A stretch of 40,822 nt of DNA from an uncultured Lachnospiraceae bacterium (GCA_947037115.1 CAMQTN010000023.1:1-40822); one strand, 5' to 3'. Counted from the stretch's first letter, positions 16,988 through 26,226 are shown. Numbers and translations are program-made. Notes: a model not told the origin generated them from the sequence alone.

Positions 16988-18376
16988 ATGCCAAAAAAAT
17001 TTTCCTGTACATATCTGACCCATCTGTGCATCTGCCTGTTACTCACAGCCACCATGCTTTTTATAGCGGATACGGAGATCGCGGGCTTTCCCGCGTATAC
17101 CCTGATTCTGTTCCTGATCGTTCTGACGTGGCTGGTATGCAGGGTGGTCTATGCCGGCAGGGCAGGACAGGCATTCCTGTCAATCCATTATTTTGCGGAT
17201 ACAGTATCGGCGGCGGCCATTGTCTGCGCTGTGTGTTTCGCCATAGGTAAATTGTTCAGGAACCCGGACGGGGGAGCCATTGATTTCTCATGGAATGCGG
17301 AGGTAATTGCCCTTGCGCTCATCTGTCTTCTGGTTTCCGCAGGGATACAGTTCCGCCCCCTGTATTTTGATCTGATTTTATATAGCAGTCTTTTGGTATC
17401 TGGAATATTTATGCTGACTTATTTTGTGGATATGGACATATGGGATAGGGCTAATGCGGTTTTTGCCGATTCCGGGATAATGGCGTCCTATTTTATGCTG
17501 GTCAGTATGATCGGCGTTTATGGATACTGTGTCAACAGGGACAGGCTGCGGTCTGCGTTTTACCTTTTTGCTGCTGGAATTGCTTTTCTGGCGTTGTTCT
17601 TAAATAAAAATGTGATCAGTCTATGGCTGATGGTTATTTATTTTCTGGCGGTGCCGGTTGTGCTGTGTCCTACGGCGGCGTTGGTAAAAAGAGTGACGCA
17701 GGCGTTCTTTTTATACGGGCTTATGTTGAGTAACATGAGTCTTCTCACGGAGTATACGCAGATTCTCTGCAAAGATATTTCCTATGCGCCAGAACTAAGC
17801 GTGTATCTGGACCTGCTGATGGCGGCGGGCGGGATCGCTTTTGTCAGATATTGGGATCGGGTTCCGGAGAATGTTGACAGAGAAAGGCTGGTATTGCGGA
17901 GGATGCAGAAAAAGTACCGGTTTCTGCTAAAAATGACGCTTGCTTTGTTTATTGTGATTATATTTGGCGGAAGCGGATGGAATGAATTTCCGAAGGAGAC
18001 GGGCGTTTTACAGGGGATGCTGGGGCTATTGGCGGCGTCTTTGGCAGGTGAGGCCGGACGTGGAAAAAGCGGATTCTTATATTGTTTTCAAAATATGGGC
18101 GTGGCATCCGGGCTTTTCCTCATTTTCTATTTACTTGTTTTAACAGAGCGTATGCGGGTCAATTATCGGGAAGAAAAAACATTAACGAATATCCTGATTC
18201 TGGTTTCTGTGCTTTTTATGTTACAGATGCTGTTTTGGAATCCGGGAATCCACAATACGGCCGTTTACTTTTTCCTGCTGGCGGCAGCTTCCTTCCATCA
18301 GGAAGAGTACCGGCAGGCAATGGGCGTCAGGGTTAATGCAGCTGATCTGCTTATGGAGATCCAGGAGATAAAATAA
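16988..18376 (+). CDS. Polytopic membrane protein, possibly polymerase/ligase-like
   Basis: The 462-residue protein has about 11-12 membrane segments, short loops and a cytosolic tail. Its size and a larger loop in the C-terminal half (about residues 330-360, FGGSGWNEFPKETG) are reminiscent of O-antigen ligase or Wzy-type polymerases, but I see no diagnostic motif. AGAAAGGA precedes ATG 16988. Codon use is richer in G+C than the genes just upstream, like the genes that follow, so it may mark the end of an inserted block. The next gene starts at once after its stop. Confidence 0.6.
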   Translation: MPKKFSCTYLTHLCICLLLTATMLFIADTEIAGFPAYTLILFLIVLTWLVCRVVYAGRAGQAFLSIHYFADTVSAAAIVCAVCFAIGKLFRNPDGGAIDFSWNAEVIALALICLLVSAGIQFRPLYFDLILYSSLLVSGIFMLTYFVDMDIWDRANAVFADSGIMASYFMLVSMIGVYGYCVNRDRLRSAFYLFAAGIAFLALFLNKNVISLWLMVIYFLAVPVVLCPTAALVKRVTQAFFLYGLMLSNMSLLTEYTQILCKDISYAPELSVYLDLLMAAGGIAFVRYWDRVPENVDRERLVLRRMQKKYRFLLKMTLALFIVIIFGGSGWNEFPKETGVLQGMLGLLAASLAGEAGRGKSGFLYCFQNMGVASGLFLIFYLLVLTERMRVNYREEKTLTNILILVSVLFMLQMLFWNPGIHNTAVYFFLLAAASFHQEEYRQAMGVRVNAADLLMEIQEIK

Positions 18377-18400
18377 ATGATGATAAAGGAGTGCATGAAA

Positions 18401-18928
18401 ATGAAAACGACAGTGGGTGTAAAAATGTGGTTGACGGTGATGGGAATATTTCTGGGAGTATTGGGGATGCTGCAGGGCGGTATACCGTCTGTCCTTGCGG
18501 CACAGAATACGGGCATCGAACAGGGGAAGCTCATGACAGCAGTGCGCAGGGTTGAAGTGAGGGAGACGCCGGATGACGGGGCGGCGGTGATTATGACTTA
18601 TGAGGAGGGAAGTGCAGTTTTTGCAATAGGAGAATCTGTCGATGGGTGGTATCGGGTTATCTATCAGGGTCAGGAGGGATATGTGCCGGAAAATGCGTTG
18701 CATGCACAGGAGATAGATGTGGAAGGACTGGATGCAGAGATGGCGCAGGAGGCGGAAGAAGCCAGGTTTATGATAGAGACGATAGAGCGGTATCAGAGTG
18801 AAGCAAGGCGCTCTAAAATCTGGGGTGGTGTGATTGTGGCGCTCATTGTTGGAGTTTTTGCAATGGGCATTATCTCAGAGATCAGAGGAAAAAAAGAGGA
18901 TGGGCACAGAAACGATGATGGTGTATGA
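18401..18928 (+). CDS. Exported bacterial SH3-domain protein with C-terminal membrane helix
   Basis: About 175 residues from ATG 18401: an N-terminal signal-type hydrophobic segment ending near VLAAQ, an SH3b domain (VRRVEVRETPDDGAAVIMTY through GQEGYVPENAL), an acidic helical segment, and a C-terminal membrane helix (GGVIVALIVGVFAMGII) with basic tail. Bacterial SH3 domains typically bind cell-wall peptides. GGAG at 18388-18391 lies 9 nt before ATG 18401. An upstream ATG at 18377, directly after the previous stop, has its own AGGAG and is the alternative start. Probably wall- or membrane-associated. Confidence 0.75.
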   Translation: MKTTVGVKMWLTVMGIFLGVLGMLQGGIPSVLAAQNTGIEQGKLMTAVRRVEVRETPDDGAAVIMTYEEGSAVFAIGESVDGWYRVIYQGQEGYVPENALHAQEIDVEGLDAEMAQEAEEARFMIETIERYQSEARRSKIWGGVIVALIVGVFAMGIISEIRGKKEDGHRNDDGV

Positions 18929-18959
18929 TAGAGGTAAGAACAGGAAGAGGAGAGATCAT

Positions 18960-19862
18960 ATGACCACACCACAGCATTTCACTTCTCTGGCGAATGCCGT
19001 ATGCTCACTTTTTGGGGAAGGAACAAAGATTGAAACGACCAGCCGGATATCCGGCGGTGATATCAATGAAGCGTATGGCCTGACACTTACAGGCGGTAAA
19101 TGTGTTTTTATGAAAACAAATACAAGGGAAAATCTTTCCTTTTTTACTGCGGAAGCGGAAGGGCTTCGTGCGATTGCCCGGACAAAGGCCATCGGCACGC
19201 CGCAGATTCTTGGCGTTGGAACGGACGGGGACAGGGGCGGCCGTTCCTTCTTGCTGCTGGAGTTTATTCACGGCAAAAGCCGGGGCATAAATGATTGGGA
19301 AGATTTTGCCAGACGGCTGTCTGACATGCATAGGGCGTCGACAGCCGGATTGGTTTCAAACGGGAAATACGGGCTTGACTGTGATAACTATATTGGCAGG
19401 CGCAGACAGGTTAATAGGGGGCATGACAGTTGGACAGGCTTTTTCCGCGACTGCCGTCTTGAGCCGCAGTTTCAGGATGCCGCCCCATATTTTGACGGGG
19501 AGGATCTGAAAAGGATAGTCCGGCTTCTGGATCATTTGGATGAAATGCTTGTGGAGCCGGACTATCCGTCCCTTCTGCACGGCGATTTGTGGGGAGGAAA
19601 TGTTATTGCTGGAAACGACGGCAGTGCATGGCTGATTGATCCGGCAGTTTATGTAGGCCATGCCGAGGCGGATCTTGCAATGACAGAGCTGTTTGGTGGA
19701 TTTCCGCCGGCCTTTTATGACGCCTATAAGGAGGCAGCGCCTTTGCGGCCGGGATACGAGCGCCGCCGCGACATATATAACCTTTACCATCTTCTGAATC
19801 ATCTGAACATGTTCGGGAGGATGTATCTTTCGGAAGTGAAACGCATTGTAAGAAGGATGTGA
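18960..19862 (+). CDS. Fructosamine kinase family protein
   Basis: The 300-residue protein matches the fructosamine-3-kinase/ketosamine kinase family, a protein-kinase-like fold. It has SGGDINEAYGL at the nucleotide loop, K52 as the ATP lysine, the catalytic loop LLHGDLWGGN (H207, D209) and the metal aspartate in IDPAVYVGHAEADLAM (D227). Family members phosphorylate glycated amines or small sugars for repair. Full family length. AGGAGAG precedes ATG 18960; an open frame extends upstream but lies over the preceding gene. It converges on the hemerythrin gene with a 27-nt gap and no visible terminator. Confidence 0.9.
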   Translation: MTTPQHFTSLANAVCSLFGEGTKIETTSRISGGDINEAYGLTLTGGKCVFMKTNTRENLSFFTAEAEGLRAIARTKAIGTPQILGVGTDGDRGGRSFLLLEFIHGKSRGINDWEDFARRLSDMHRASTAGLVSNGKYGLDCDNYIGRRRQVNRGHDSWTGFFRDCRLEPQFQDAAPYFDGEDLKRIVRLLDHLDEMLVEPDYPSLLHGDLWGGNVIAGNDGSAWLIDPAVYVGHAEADLAMTELFGGFPPAFYDAYKEAAPLRPGYERRRDIYNLYHLLNHLNMFGRMYLSEVKRIVRRM

Positions 19863-19889
19863 CTGTAAAATCGATGATGAGAACGGTCT

Positions 19890-20795
19890 TTAGCTGGATG
19901 TGCGCAGGGGATCCTGTTCTGATTTGGCACAAAAGGCGAAGTACCCGTGCCCGGTATTAAGCAGCAGACTGTAATCGAAAATCTCCAGATATAAGGTCTT
20001 TCTGAACTGCTCCGGCGTCATGAAATGGCTGCTTTCCAGGTGATATTGTGACGTCAGGCGGCAATATATGCCAAGGTGTTCCACGATCCGCAGAGAAAGC
20101 TCTCTACCGGCATTCATAACAAGTTTATCCATTTTCGTTAAGGGCATATCCAGTATGGCGCTGACCACGCTCAGGATCAGGCTTTCTTCCAGAAGCATGA
20201 AAATTTTCATCCTTTTTCCGCCCGTGTGGCGGTATGTCAGCCGGATAATCAGACTGTTTCCGAAGTCTTCGCCGCTGTAATGTTCGCTCACAATTTCTGT
20301 CTTTAACCTGAAAATTTCCTGTAGGGCGGCAATCAGGGCGTTCTCCAGGGCATCCATATCAGCGCCGGCATTGTCTGTTTTCCATCTGTTTGAAATTTTG
20401 CCGGTTATGGCGCGGTCCTCGATCAGAATATGGGTGGTAAGCCATCCAAGGCAGATACCGAGAAAATGCTGGATAGATTCCTGCGAATAGTCTGACTCGG
20501 TAAGGTCTTTTTCCAGTGCTGGAAGCGTTTTAAACCGCATGTCGTCGTGCAGGCGCTTGTGTATCTCATATCCCGGGTAATTGATCGACTGCATATAGTT
20601 TTCTTCGTCGATAAAATGTTCCGCGGTATAGTTTTTAAAATATTTGATACCTTCGGCACATGCCCATGGTCCATTGTTTTCGTCTTTGCTCAGATGGATC
20701 AGTTTTTGTACGATGGAAAAGAGTTTCCGATGCGCAGTGTCGATGGAATCAATTCCGATGTTAAACCGTTTGTTCCATTCAGCTTCTTTAGACAT
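19890..20795 (-). CDS. Bacteriohemerythrin with C-terminal CheX-like domain
   Basis: The 301-residue protein has an N-terminal hemerythrin fold with all seven di-iron ligands in canonical spacing: H22, H60, E64, H79, H83, H122, D127. After a linker the C-terminal half (MLLEESLILSVVSAILDMPL and NAGRELSLRIVEHL) resembles CheX-type phosphatase domains. Hemerythrins bind oxygen or sense it; the fusion suggests oxygen-linked control of a signalling partner. AAAGGA precedes the ATG (complement of 20793-20795). Its leader contains the hairpin ATCCGC-TTTT-GCGGAT at 20843-20858. The gene is divergent from thiN. Confidence 0.85.
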   Translation of the reverse strand: MSKEAEWNKRFNIGIDSIDTAHRKLFSIVQKLIHLSKDENNGPWACAEGIKYFKNYTAEHFIDEENYMQSINYPGYEIHKRLHDDMRFKTLPALEKDLTESDYSQESIQHFLGICLGWLTTHILIEDRAITGKISNRWKTDNAGADMDALENALIAALQEIFRLKTEIVSEHYSGEDFGNSLIIRLTYRHTGGKRMKIFMLLEESLILSVVSAILDMPLTKMDKLVMNAGRELSLRIVEHLGIYCRLTSQYHLESSHFMTPEQFRKTLYLEIFDYSLLLNTGHGYFAFCAKSEQDPLRTSS

Positions 20796-21020
20796 GTCAA
20801 TCCTTTATCAGAGGGGAAAATCCCATGATTTCTGTTTCTGAAATCCGCTTTTGCGGATCTGTTTGTTAATAATATATGTCGAGAAATGACATTAGGTGTC
20901 AGATTTTGGAGAGCCGGCAGCAAAATGCGAAAAAGAGAAATACTTCTTCCGCGATTTATGGTAAAATAAAAATGTTTGGATATTTTGAAAAATGGAATAT
21001 TTCTGAACTGGAGAAACGGG

Positions 21021-21662
21021 ATGAAAAATGGAATCTGCTATGTTGTCGGCGCGGGCACAAATTATGGGCTTGATTTTTGCCCGGGCGCCGAAGACTATGT
21101 GATTGCGGCCGATGCGGGATTTCGCTATTTGGAGATGCAGGGTATTCCGGCGGATCTTATCATTGGAGACTTTGATTCTCTCAAAAGTGTGCCAAAGCAT
21201 TTGCATACGATCGTACTGCCGCCAGAGAAAGACGATACGGACATGCTTGCGGCGCTTCGCGAGGGTATCAAAGCCGGTTATGAAAAGTTTCATATTTATT
21301 GTGGGACGGGTGGACGAATCGACCATACGCTCGCCAATATACAGACGCTGGCCTGGCTGTCTGAAAATGGTATGCAGGGTCTTTTGTTTGATCAGGAGAG
21401 TATTTTAACGGCAGTTACCAATGGCAGGCTCTGCTTCGGGAAAATTGCGGGCGGATATCTGTCGGTGTTTTCCCACACGACAAAGGCCGAGGGTGTATAT
21501 TTGACTGGCCTAAAATACGAACTTGAAAACGCTGTGCTGACGCATACGTTTCCGCTTGGAACGAGCAACGAATTTATTGACAGGGAAAGCAGTATTTCCG
21601 TCAGGCAGGGGACTTTGATAGTGGTTTTTCCCAGAGGAGTCTGGAGAAAAATGATTCCATGA
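21021..21662 (+). CDS. thiN: Thiamine pyrophosphokinase
   Basis: The 213-residue protein carries family landmarks: AADAGFRYLEMQGIPADLII, GDFDS, the DDTDM active-site aspartates and GTGGRIDHTLANI. It converts thiamine and ATP to thiamine diphosphate and AMP in the cytosol. ATG 21021 has GGAG at good spacing. The usual clostridial neighbours (rpe, rsgA, protein kinase) are absent. No TPP riboswitch consensus appears in the 225-nt divergent gap. A TAAAAT box at 20962-20967 may be its -10 element, without a clear -35. Confidence 0.92.
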   Translation: MKNGICYVVGAGTNYGLDFCPGAEDYVIAADAGFRYLEMQGIPADLIIGDFDSLKSVPKHLHTIVLPPEKDDTDMLAALREGIKAGYEKFHIYCGTGGRIDHTLANIQTLAWLSENGMQGLLFDQESILTAVTNGRLCFGKIAGGYLSVFSHTTKAEGVYLTGLKYELENAVLTHTFPLGTSNEFIDRESSISVRQGTLIVVFPRGVWRKMIP

Positions 21663-21686
21663 AAAAGTACGGGGAAGGGGAAACGG

Positions 21687-22193
21687 ATGAAACTGACAGA
21701 ACTCGGCGCATTACAGATTGCAAAGAGAACGGATGCGATCCTGCATGTTCCCGGGAACTACCGGGGCGGTAATCTGGAAATGACGATAGTGATCGACACA
21801 TCTCTCGAATTGGAGGATTTTAAGGATGCAGTGGCCGCTGTGGTACATGCCCTGAAAAGGGGAAATGAAATCTTTCGCAATGTCCGTCTGAATCTGGTAT
21901 TCTGGGGAGAGGAGACGGAAGCGAGACTGACGCCGATGGCCATGCTTATGACAGGAGGTGCATTTAACGGATATCAATGCCGTCCCCATAAAAAATGTTA
22001 TGAGGAACTTTTTTCTTATCTGAAAAAATTTCATGCCAGAAGTAAAGTCATTTTGGTGTTTGCGGATGAGCGGAACGAAGTCCTGGACGCGCAGGCGGCA
22101 GGGGAAGCGCTCTCTCCGTTTTTGAAAAGTAAACTTCTGCTCATTTCTGAGGAGATTGTGGGCGGTACGGAATTTCTATTGAAGTATATCTGA
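21687..22193 (+). CDS. Hypothetical protein, possibly von Willebrand A-like fold
   Basis: The 168-residue cytosolic protein has alternating strands and helices. MTIVIDTSLELEDFKDAVAA resembles the first strand and metal-site loop of a VWA domain (D-x-S), and later strands RLNLVFWGE and KVILVFADERNE fit a Rossmann-like sheet. The second metal-site residues are not clear, so this is a suggestion only. GGAAGGGG precedes ATG 21687, 24 nt after thiN, suggesting co-transcription. No specific function can be given. Confidence 0.7.
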   Translation: MKLTELGALQIAKRTDAILHVPGNYRGGNLEMTIVIDTSLELEDFKDAVAAVVHALKRGNEIFRNVRLNLVFWGEETEARLTPMAMLMTGGAFNGYQCRPHKKCYEELFSYLKKFHARSKVILVFADERNEVLDAQAAGEALSPFLKSKLLLISEEIVGGTEFLLKYI

Positions 22194-22216
22194 AACCGGC
22201 TTTCGAGAGGAGCCGC

Positions 22217-22246
22217 TTGTCACATTAGTTGGAAAAATGATAAAAT
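22217..22246 (+). promoter_or_regulatory. SigmaA-type promoter for the first diguanylate cyclase
   Basis: TTGTCA (22217-22222), 18-bp spacer, TAAAAT (22241-22246). Transcription would start near 22253, downstream of the GTG at 22248. That argues against the GTG as start codon and for the TTG at 22284. Confidence 0.65.
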
Positions 22247-22283
22247 AGTGCTGAATGAACAGGCAGAATCGAGGAAAATAATT

Positions 22284-24179
22284 TTGAAAACGCTTAAACA
22301 GATAATTGGCCGGTATATGCGCCTGCTTACCGTTATTCTGGCGGTGCTTATACTGGATGTAATCGTATATATTCAGGTGGTGAATGAACAGAGACAGGCA
22401 TATGAAAATGCAGTGAGAACCTTTCAGCAGATTGAGCAGATGCTGGCCAGCAATCAGGAGGAACTCGAAGAAGTTGTTGCACAATACAGTGCGACTTGTC
22501 TGCGCAACGCAGAGGCCATTGCCTATATGATTCAGAGTGATCCCTCCGTTTTGGACAGCATGGATGAATTAAAGAATATAGCACGGCTTGTTGAGGTGGA
22601 CGAGATACATATTTTTGATGATGCAGGATGCATCTATGCGGGCACCCATCCGGAATATTATGGTTATACCTTTGATTCGGGCGAGCAGATGGCTTTCTTT
22701 AAACCGATGCTGGAGGACCATTCCCTGAAGCTTGTACAGAACATCACACCTAACACAGCAGAAGAAAAGCTGATGCAGTATTCCGCCCTCTGGAGTGAGA
22801 ATGGAGAATTTATTGTACAGGTGGGAATGGAACCTGTAAACGTCATGAAGGTTACAGAAAAAAATGAGTTGTCCTATCTGTTCTCCCAGTTCCGAGTGAA
22901 TCTGGAAGCGGATTACTATGCGGCGGATATAGACAGCGGGGAAATTGTCGGGTCTACGGACTTGGACTGCGTGGGGAAAAATCTGACGGAGATCGGGTTG
23001 GATGCGAAATATTTTGAAGAACATGAAAAGGGCTTTCACGCGCTTGTAAACGATAGAAACTCGTACTGTGTTTTTCAGAGAGCAGGAGATAATTATATCG
23101 GGCGTGTGATTACGAGCCGCGACCTTTATCGAAGGATTCCCGAGACCACAGTTGTGCTTGCGGTATGTCTGGCGGCGATCGCTGCCGCCCTGATCTTTGC
23201 AGTGACCAGGTATATGAACCGGTACGTGGTGGACGGCATTCGGGACATCAATGAAAAGCTGGGCAGTATAGCTGAGGGCAATCTTGATGAAGTGATTGAT
23301 ATTCGCAGCAGTGCAGAATTTGCGGAACTGAGCAGCTATATTAATGCCATGAAGCAGAGTATTCTGGACGGCAATCGTAAGATGTCCTATGTCCTTCGCA
23401 AGACAAACATGCAAATTGGTGTATATGAATACAATGAGCATATGAAGCGCGTGCGCTTAACCGAGTATATGCCGGGGATTCTTGCGCTGGATGAAAAGGA
23501 AGCGCAGCAGTTGAGTTCGGATATGGCAAGTTTTAAACGGTTTATTGACAGGATTCATGAAAATCCCGTTGAGGGAGAGCCGGATATCTTTGGCATAAAG
23601 GACCGATATGTCAAATTGGAGGAGATCCGGGAACATCATGAAGTTTTCGGCGTTGCGATTGACGTGACGGAGAGTGTCAGGAAACGCAAGGAGATAGAGG
23701 CGGAGCGGGATATGGATTTGCTCACTGGACTGTATAACCGTCGCGGGATGGAGCAGAAGCTTTCCACACTCTTTGAAAAGCCGGAGGAGCTTGGGCACAG
23801 CGCAATTATCATGATAGACGCGGATAATCTGAAGGTAATTAACGATAGCTACGGGCATGATATGGGGGATATATACCTGCGGGAGATTGCAGGGCTTATC
23901 ACGAGTCCGGAGACAAGGGGCTGCGTGGCTGCCAGAATGGGCGGTGATGAGTTTGTGTTGTTTTTATATCAATATGATAATGAAAGGGAATTGGAAGATG
24001 CCATAAAAGAGCTTGAGAACCTGCAGGATCAAAGGATGGCGGATCTCAACGGCGATGTCAGGGTTGTGCTGAAGTTCTCTCTCGGTTATGGACTGGTAGG
24101 GGGAAGAGCCGGGTATCAGGAGGCGCTGAAAGAGGCAGACGAAAGAATGTATGAGAATAAGCGGGAGCGCAAAAAGTAA
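22284..24179 (+). CDS. Membrane-bound sensor diguanylate cyclase (extracellular sensor, HAMP, GGDEF)
   Basis: About 631 residues: membrane helix (about 15-35), an extracellular sensor region of roughly 250 residues, second helix (TTVVLAVCLAAIAAALIF), HAMP, a PAS-like region and a GGDEF domain (MDLLTGLYNRRGM through GGDEF 553-557, MGGDEFVLF). The intact signature predicts c-di-GMP synthesis from GTP. The inhibitory RxxD motif is replaced by TRGC. TTG 22284 is chosen because GAGGA (22271-22275) is well spaced and a GTG at 22248 precedes the likely transcription start. It lies 20 nt before the surface-protein gene, probably one operon. Confidence 0.9.
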   Translation: MKTLKQIIGRYMRLLTVILAVLILDVIVYIQVVNEQRQAYENAVRTFQQIEQMLASNQEELEEVVAQYSATCLRNAEAIAYMIQSDPSVLDSMDELKNIARLVEVDEIHIFDDAGCIYAGTHPEYYGYTFDSGEQMAFFKPMLEDHSLKLVQNITPNTAEEKLMQYSALWSENGEFIVQVGMEPVNVMKVTEKNELSYLFSQFRVNLEADYYAADIDSGEIVGSTDLDCVGKNLTEIGLDAKYFEEHEKGFHALVNDRNSYCVFQRAGDNYIGRVITSRDLYRRIPETTVVLAVCLAAIAAALIFAVTRYMNRYVVDGIRDINEKLGSIAEGNLDEVIDIRSSAEFAELSSYINAMKQSILDGNRKMSYVLRKTNMQIGVYEYNEHMKRVRLTEYMPGILALDEKEAQQLSSDMASFKRFIDRIHENPVEGEPDIFGIKDRYVKLEEIREHHEVFGVAIDVTESVRKRKEIEAERDMDLLTGLYNRRGMEQKLSTLFEKPEELGHSAIIMIDADNLKVINDSYGHDMGDIYLREIAGLITSPETRGCVAARMGGDEFVLFLYQYDNERELEDAIKELENLQDQRMADLNGDVRVVLKFSLGYGLVGGRAGYQEALKEADERMYENKRERKK

Positions 24180-24199
24180 CGCTGCCGCAGGGGGAGAAC

Positions 24200-26191
24200 A
24201 TGAAGCGAAAAGTCATATACAGTATCAGCGTTTATTTATGTATCATGCAGATGTTTTTATCAATGGCTTTTCCATGCCGTGCAGCGGAGACCGGTACACC
24301 CGGGGAGGAGGGGAGGCCGGCGGTTACCTCGGTCAGCATTTCCCCGGGAACCGTCGTTGTTTCCAGAAATGCCACATGCGCATTTACGGCTTCCGTCACA
24401 GGAATGAATCAGTACAGCAGAGAGGTCGCATGGAGCGTTTCCGGACAGACGAGCGGGAATACGTTTATTGATGGAAACGGTGTTTTGAATGTGGCTCCGG
24501 ACGAGGCGGCTTCTTCGCTTGTGGTGAAGGCGGTCTCGAAACAGGACAGCAATTACAGCGCTACGGCTCTGGTATCCATACAGGTTTCCACCTATTATAT
24601 ACAATTGCAGGCTTCTCCTGATAATGGCGGGGCAGTATATGGAAGCGGTTCTGTCAGAGAGGGCGGCTATGCCGTGATTACAGCGGTGCCGAAGGACGGG
24701 TTTACTTTTGAGGGATGGCTTTTTAATAATGAAAGGGTTTCCCGGGACGCCCGGTATGTGGTGGATAACATTCGTGGAGATGTTTCTTATGTGGCGGAGT
24801 TTCAACCGATTGACTGCCGGGTTACGGTAAATGTAAATGACGGCAATGCCGGGACGGCGACAGAGAGCAGAACCGTGAAATACGGGGAAAGTATCACTTT
24901 GGAGGCGGTTCCGAAGGAAGGGTATCAGTTTGACGGCTGGACGGAAAATGGAAACACTGTGAGCAGAGACAGCCGGATGCAGATCGATCCTGTTACAGGC
25001 GACAGAACTTTTACTGCGGTTTTTCAAAAGAAAGAAGTAAAAACTTACACCATTACCGCGTCTGCATCCTCCGCGAATGGGACGGTTACGCCGGAGGGGA
25101 AAACCACCGTCACGGAGGGTACAGGCATATTGTACACGATTACGCCTAAAAGCGGTTATGCCATCCGAACCGTTTATGTGGATGGCGCTGAGATAGGGAA
25201 AACGACTTCCTTCAACTTTTCAAATGTAAGGGGAGATCATACCATCTCCGCAGATTTTGTGGAAGCGCCCGGACAGGCAGAACAAAACGCCGGGGCCACG
25301 GATAGGACGGGGCAGGCAGACAGGCAGGACAAAAATACAGCAGAAAACAGCGACGATCCCCAAAAGAAGCAAAAGGATGATGACGCGGAGGAGAGAGAAG
25401 AGGAAGAAACGGATCAGAAGGAAGACGATGAAGCAAAGGAGGATGAGTCCACAGGAACACTTGCCGCACTTCGCATCTCCGCTGGGGAGGCAGAACGGCT
25501 GATCGCAGAAAAGAAGGACGGAGAGTTATTGGCGGGAGCGCTGGAAACCGGGGATTTACAGATGGCTGTCCACAATGATTTTGCCGATGGCAGACAGGAA
25601 AACTTCGGTGTTTCCAATTTTACAGCAGTGGCAGGCCGGCTTTTGAGCGCGGAGGAAGAACTTTTGATGCTGCAGGGTGAACTGCCGGTGGAGATAGATC
25701 TTTCCGTCCGTGATATGGAAGGGAAAGTGGCACAGGAGATCAAAGATACTTTTGAGGAAAAGAAACTTCCCGGTATGATGATCGGGCGGTATTTTGAGGT
25801 TACTCTGGAGGAGACGAAAAATGGAGAGAAAGAGAACGTTTCGGAACTTTCGGAAAAACTGAAGGTGGTGATTCACGTTCCGAAGCCTTTGCAGGCGGAA
25901 GACAGAAAGTTTTATATTCTAAGGCTCCACACGGGGAAGGATGGCAGCCAGGAATTTACGCAGCTTTTGGATGAGGACGAGAATGCGGATACGATTACTT
26001 TTTCCACCGACAGGTTTTCTCCTTACGCGATTGCCTATATCGACTGGGAGAAGGAGGATTCAGTGGAGACTGACGAAGAGGCGGCCGGAGACGGCAGGAT
26101 GAAAAACGCGGCGGGTGTGGTTATTGTCGTAATGGCTGCGATTGTGACGGCGACGGGAATATGGTATATTGTAGGAAAGAGGAAAAGTTGA
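24200..26191 (+). CDS. Surface protein with three InlB-B/Flg_new-type repeats and C-terminal membrane anchor
   Basis: The 663-residue protein has a signal peptide (to about AAE, residue 30) and an Ig-like region. Three tandem repeats of about 70-75 residues (about 130-355) of the bacterial-repeat type follow, with GYAVITAVPKDGFTFEGW, ESITLEAVPKEGYQFDGW and GILYTITPKSGYAI as equivalent strands. A highly charged K/D/E linker (about 365-420), a further folded region and a C-terminal helix with basic tail (GVVIVVMAAIVTATGIWYIV) complete it. No LPXTG sortase motif, so anchoring is by the helix. GGGGGAG precedes ATG. Being directly behind a diguanylate cyclase, it may be an adhesion-type protein linked to c-di-GMP control (inference). 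Confidence 0.8.
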   Translation: MKRKVIYSISVYLCIMQMFLSMAFPCRAAETGTPGEEGRPAVTSVSISPGTVVVSRNATCAFTASVTGMNQYSREVAWSVSGQTSGNTFIDGNGVLNVAPDEAASSLVVKAVSKQDSNYSATALVSIQVSTYYIQLQASPDNGGAVYGSGSVREGGYAVITAVPKDGFTFEGWLFNNERVSRDARYVVDNIRGDVSYVAEFQPIDCRVTVNVNDGNAGTATESRTVKYGESITLEAVPKEGYQFDGWTENGNTVSRDSRMQIDPVTGDRTFTAVFQKKEVKTYTITASASSANGTVTPEGKTTVTEGTGILYTITPKSGYAIRTVYVDGAEIGKTTSFNFSNVRGDHTISADFVEAPGQAEQNAGATDRTGQADRQDKNTAENSDDPQKKQKDDDAEEREEEETDQKEDDEAKEDESTGTLAALRISAGEAERLIAEKKDGELLAGALETGDLQMAVHNDFADGRQENFGVSNFTAVAGRLLSAEEELLMLQGELPVEIDLSVRDMEGKVAQEIKDTFEEKKLPGMMIGRYFEVTLEETKNGEKENVSELSEKLKVVIHVPKPLQAEDRKFYILRLHTGKDGSQEFTQLLDEDENADTITFSTDRFSPYAIAYIDWEKEDSVETDEEAAGDGRMKNAAGVVIVVMAAIVTATGIWYIVGKRKS

Positions 26192-26197
26192 ATGGCG

Positions 26198-26226
26198 TTG
26201 TTCCCGGCGGTGGTTTATGATACGAT
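26198..26226 (+). promoter_or_regulatory. Candidate promoter for the FAD-dependent oxidoreductase gene
   Basis: TTGTTC (26198-26203), 17-bp spacer, TACGAT (26221-26226). Both boxes are moderate matches. It would give a leader of about 15 nt that contains the GGAGG ribosome site. Confidence 0.4.

Noticed and set aside
20796..21020. TPP riboswitch before thiN
   Set aside because: The conserved CUGAGA and ACCUGA-type elements are absent. Only a small ATCCGC/GCGGAT hairpin is present, and it belongs to the divergent leader.
22248..22283. GTG 22248 as the diguanylate cyclase start
   Set aside because: It lies directly after the -10 box of a good promoter, so it would precede the transcript. TTG 22284 has a proper ribosome site.
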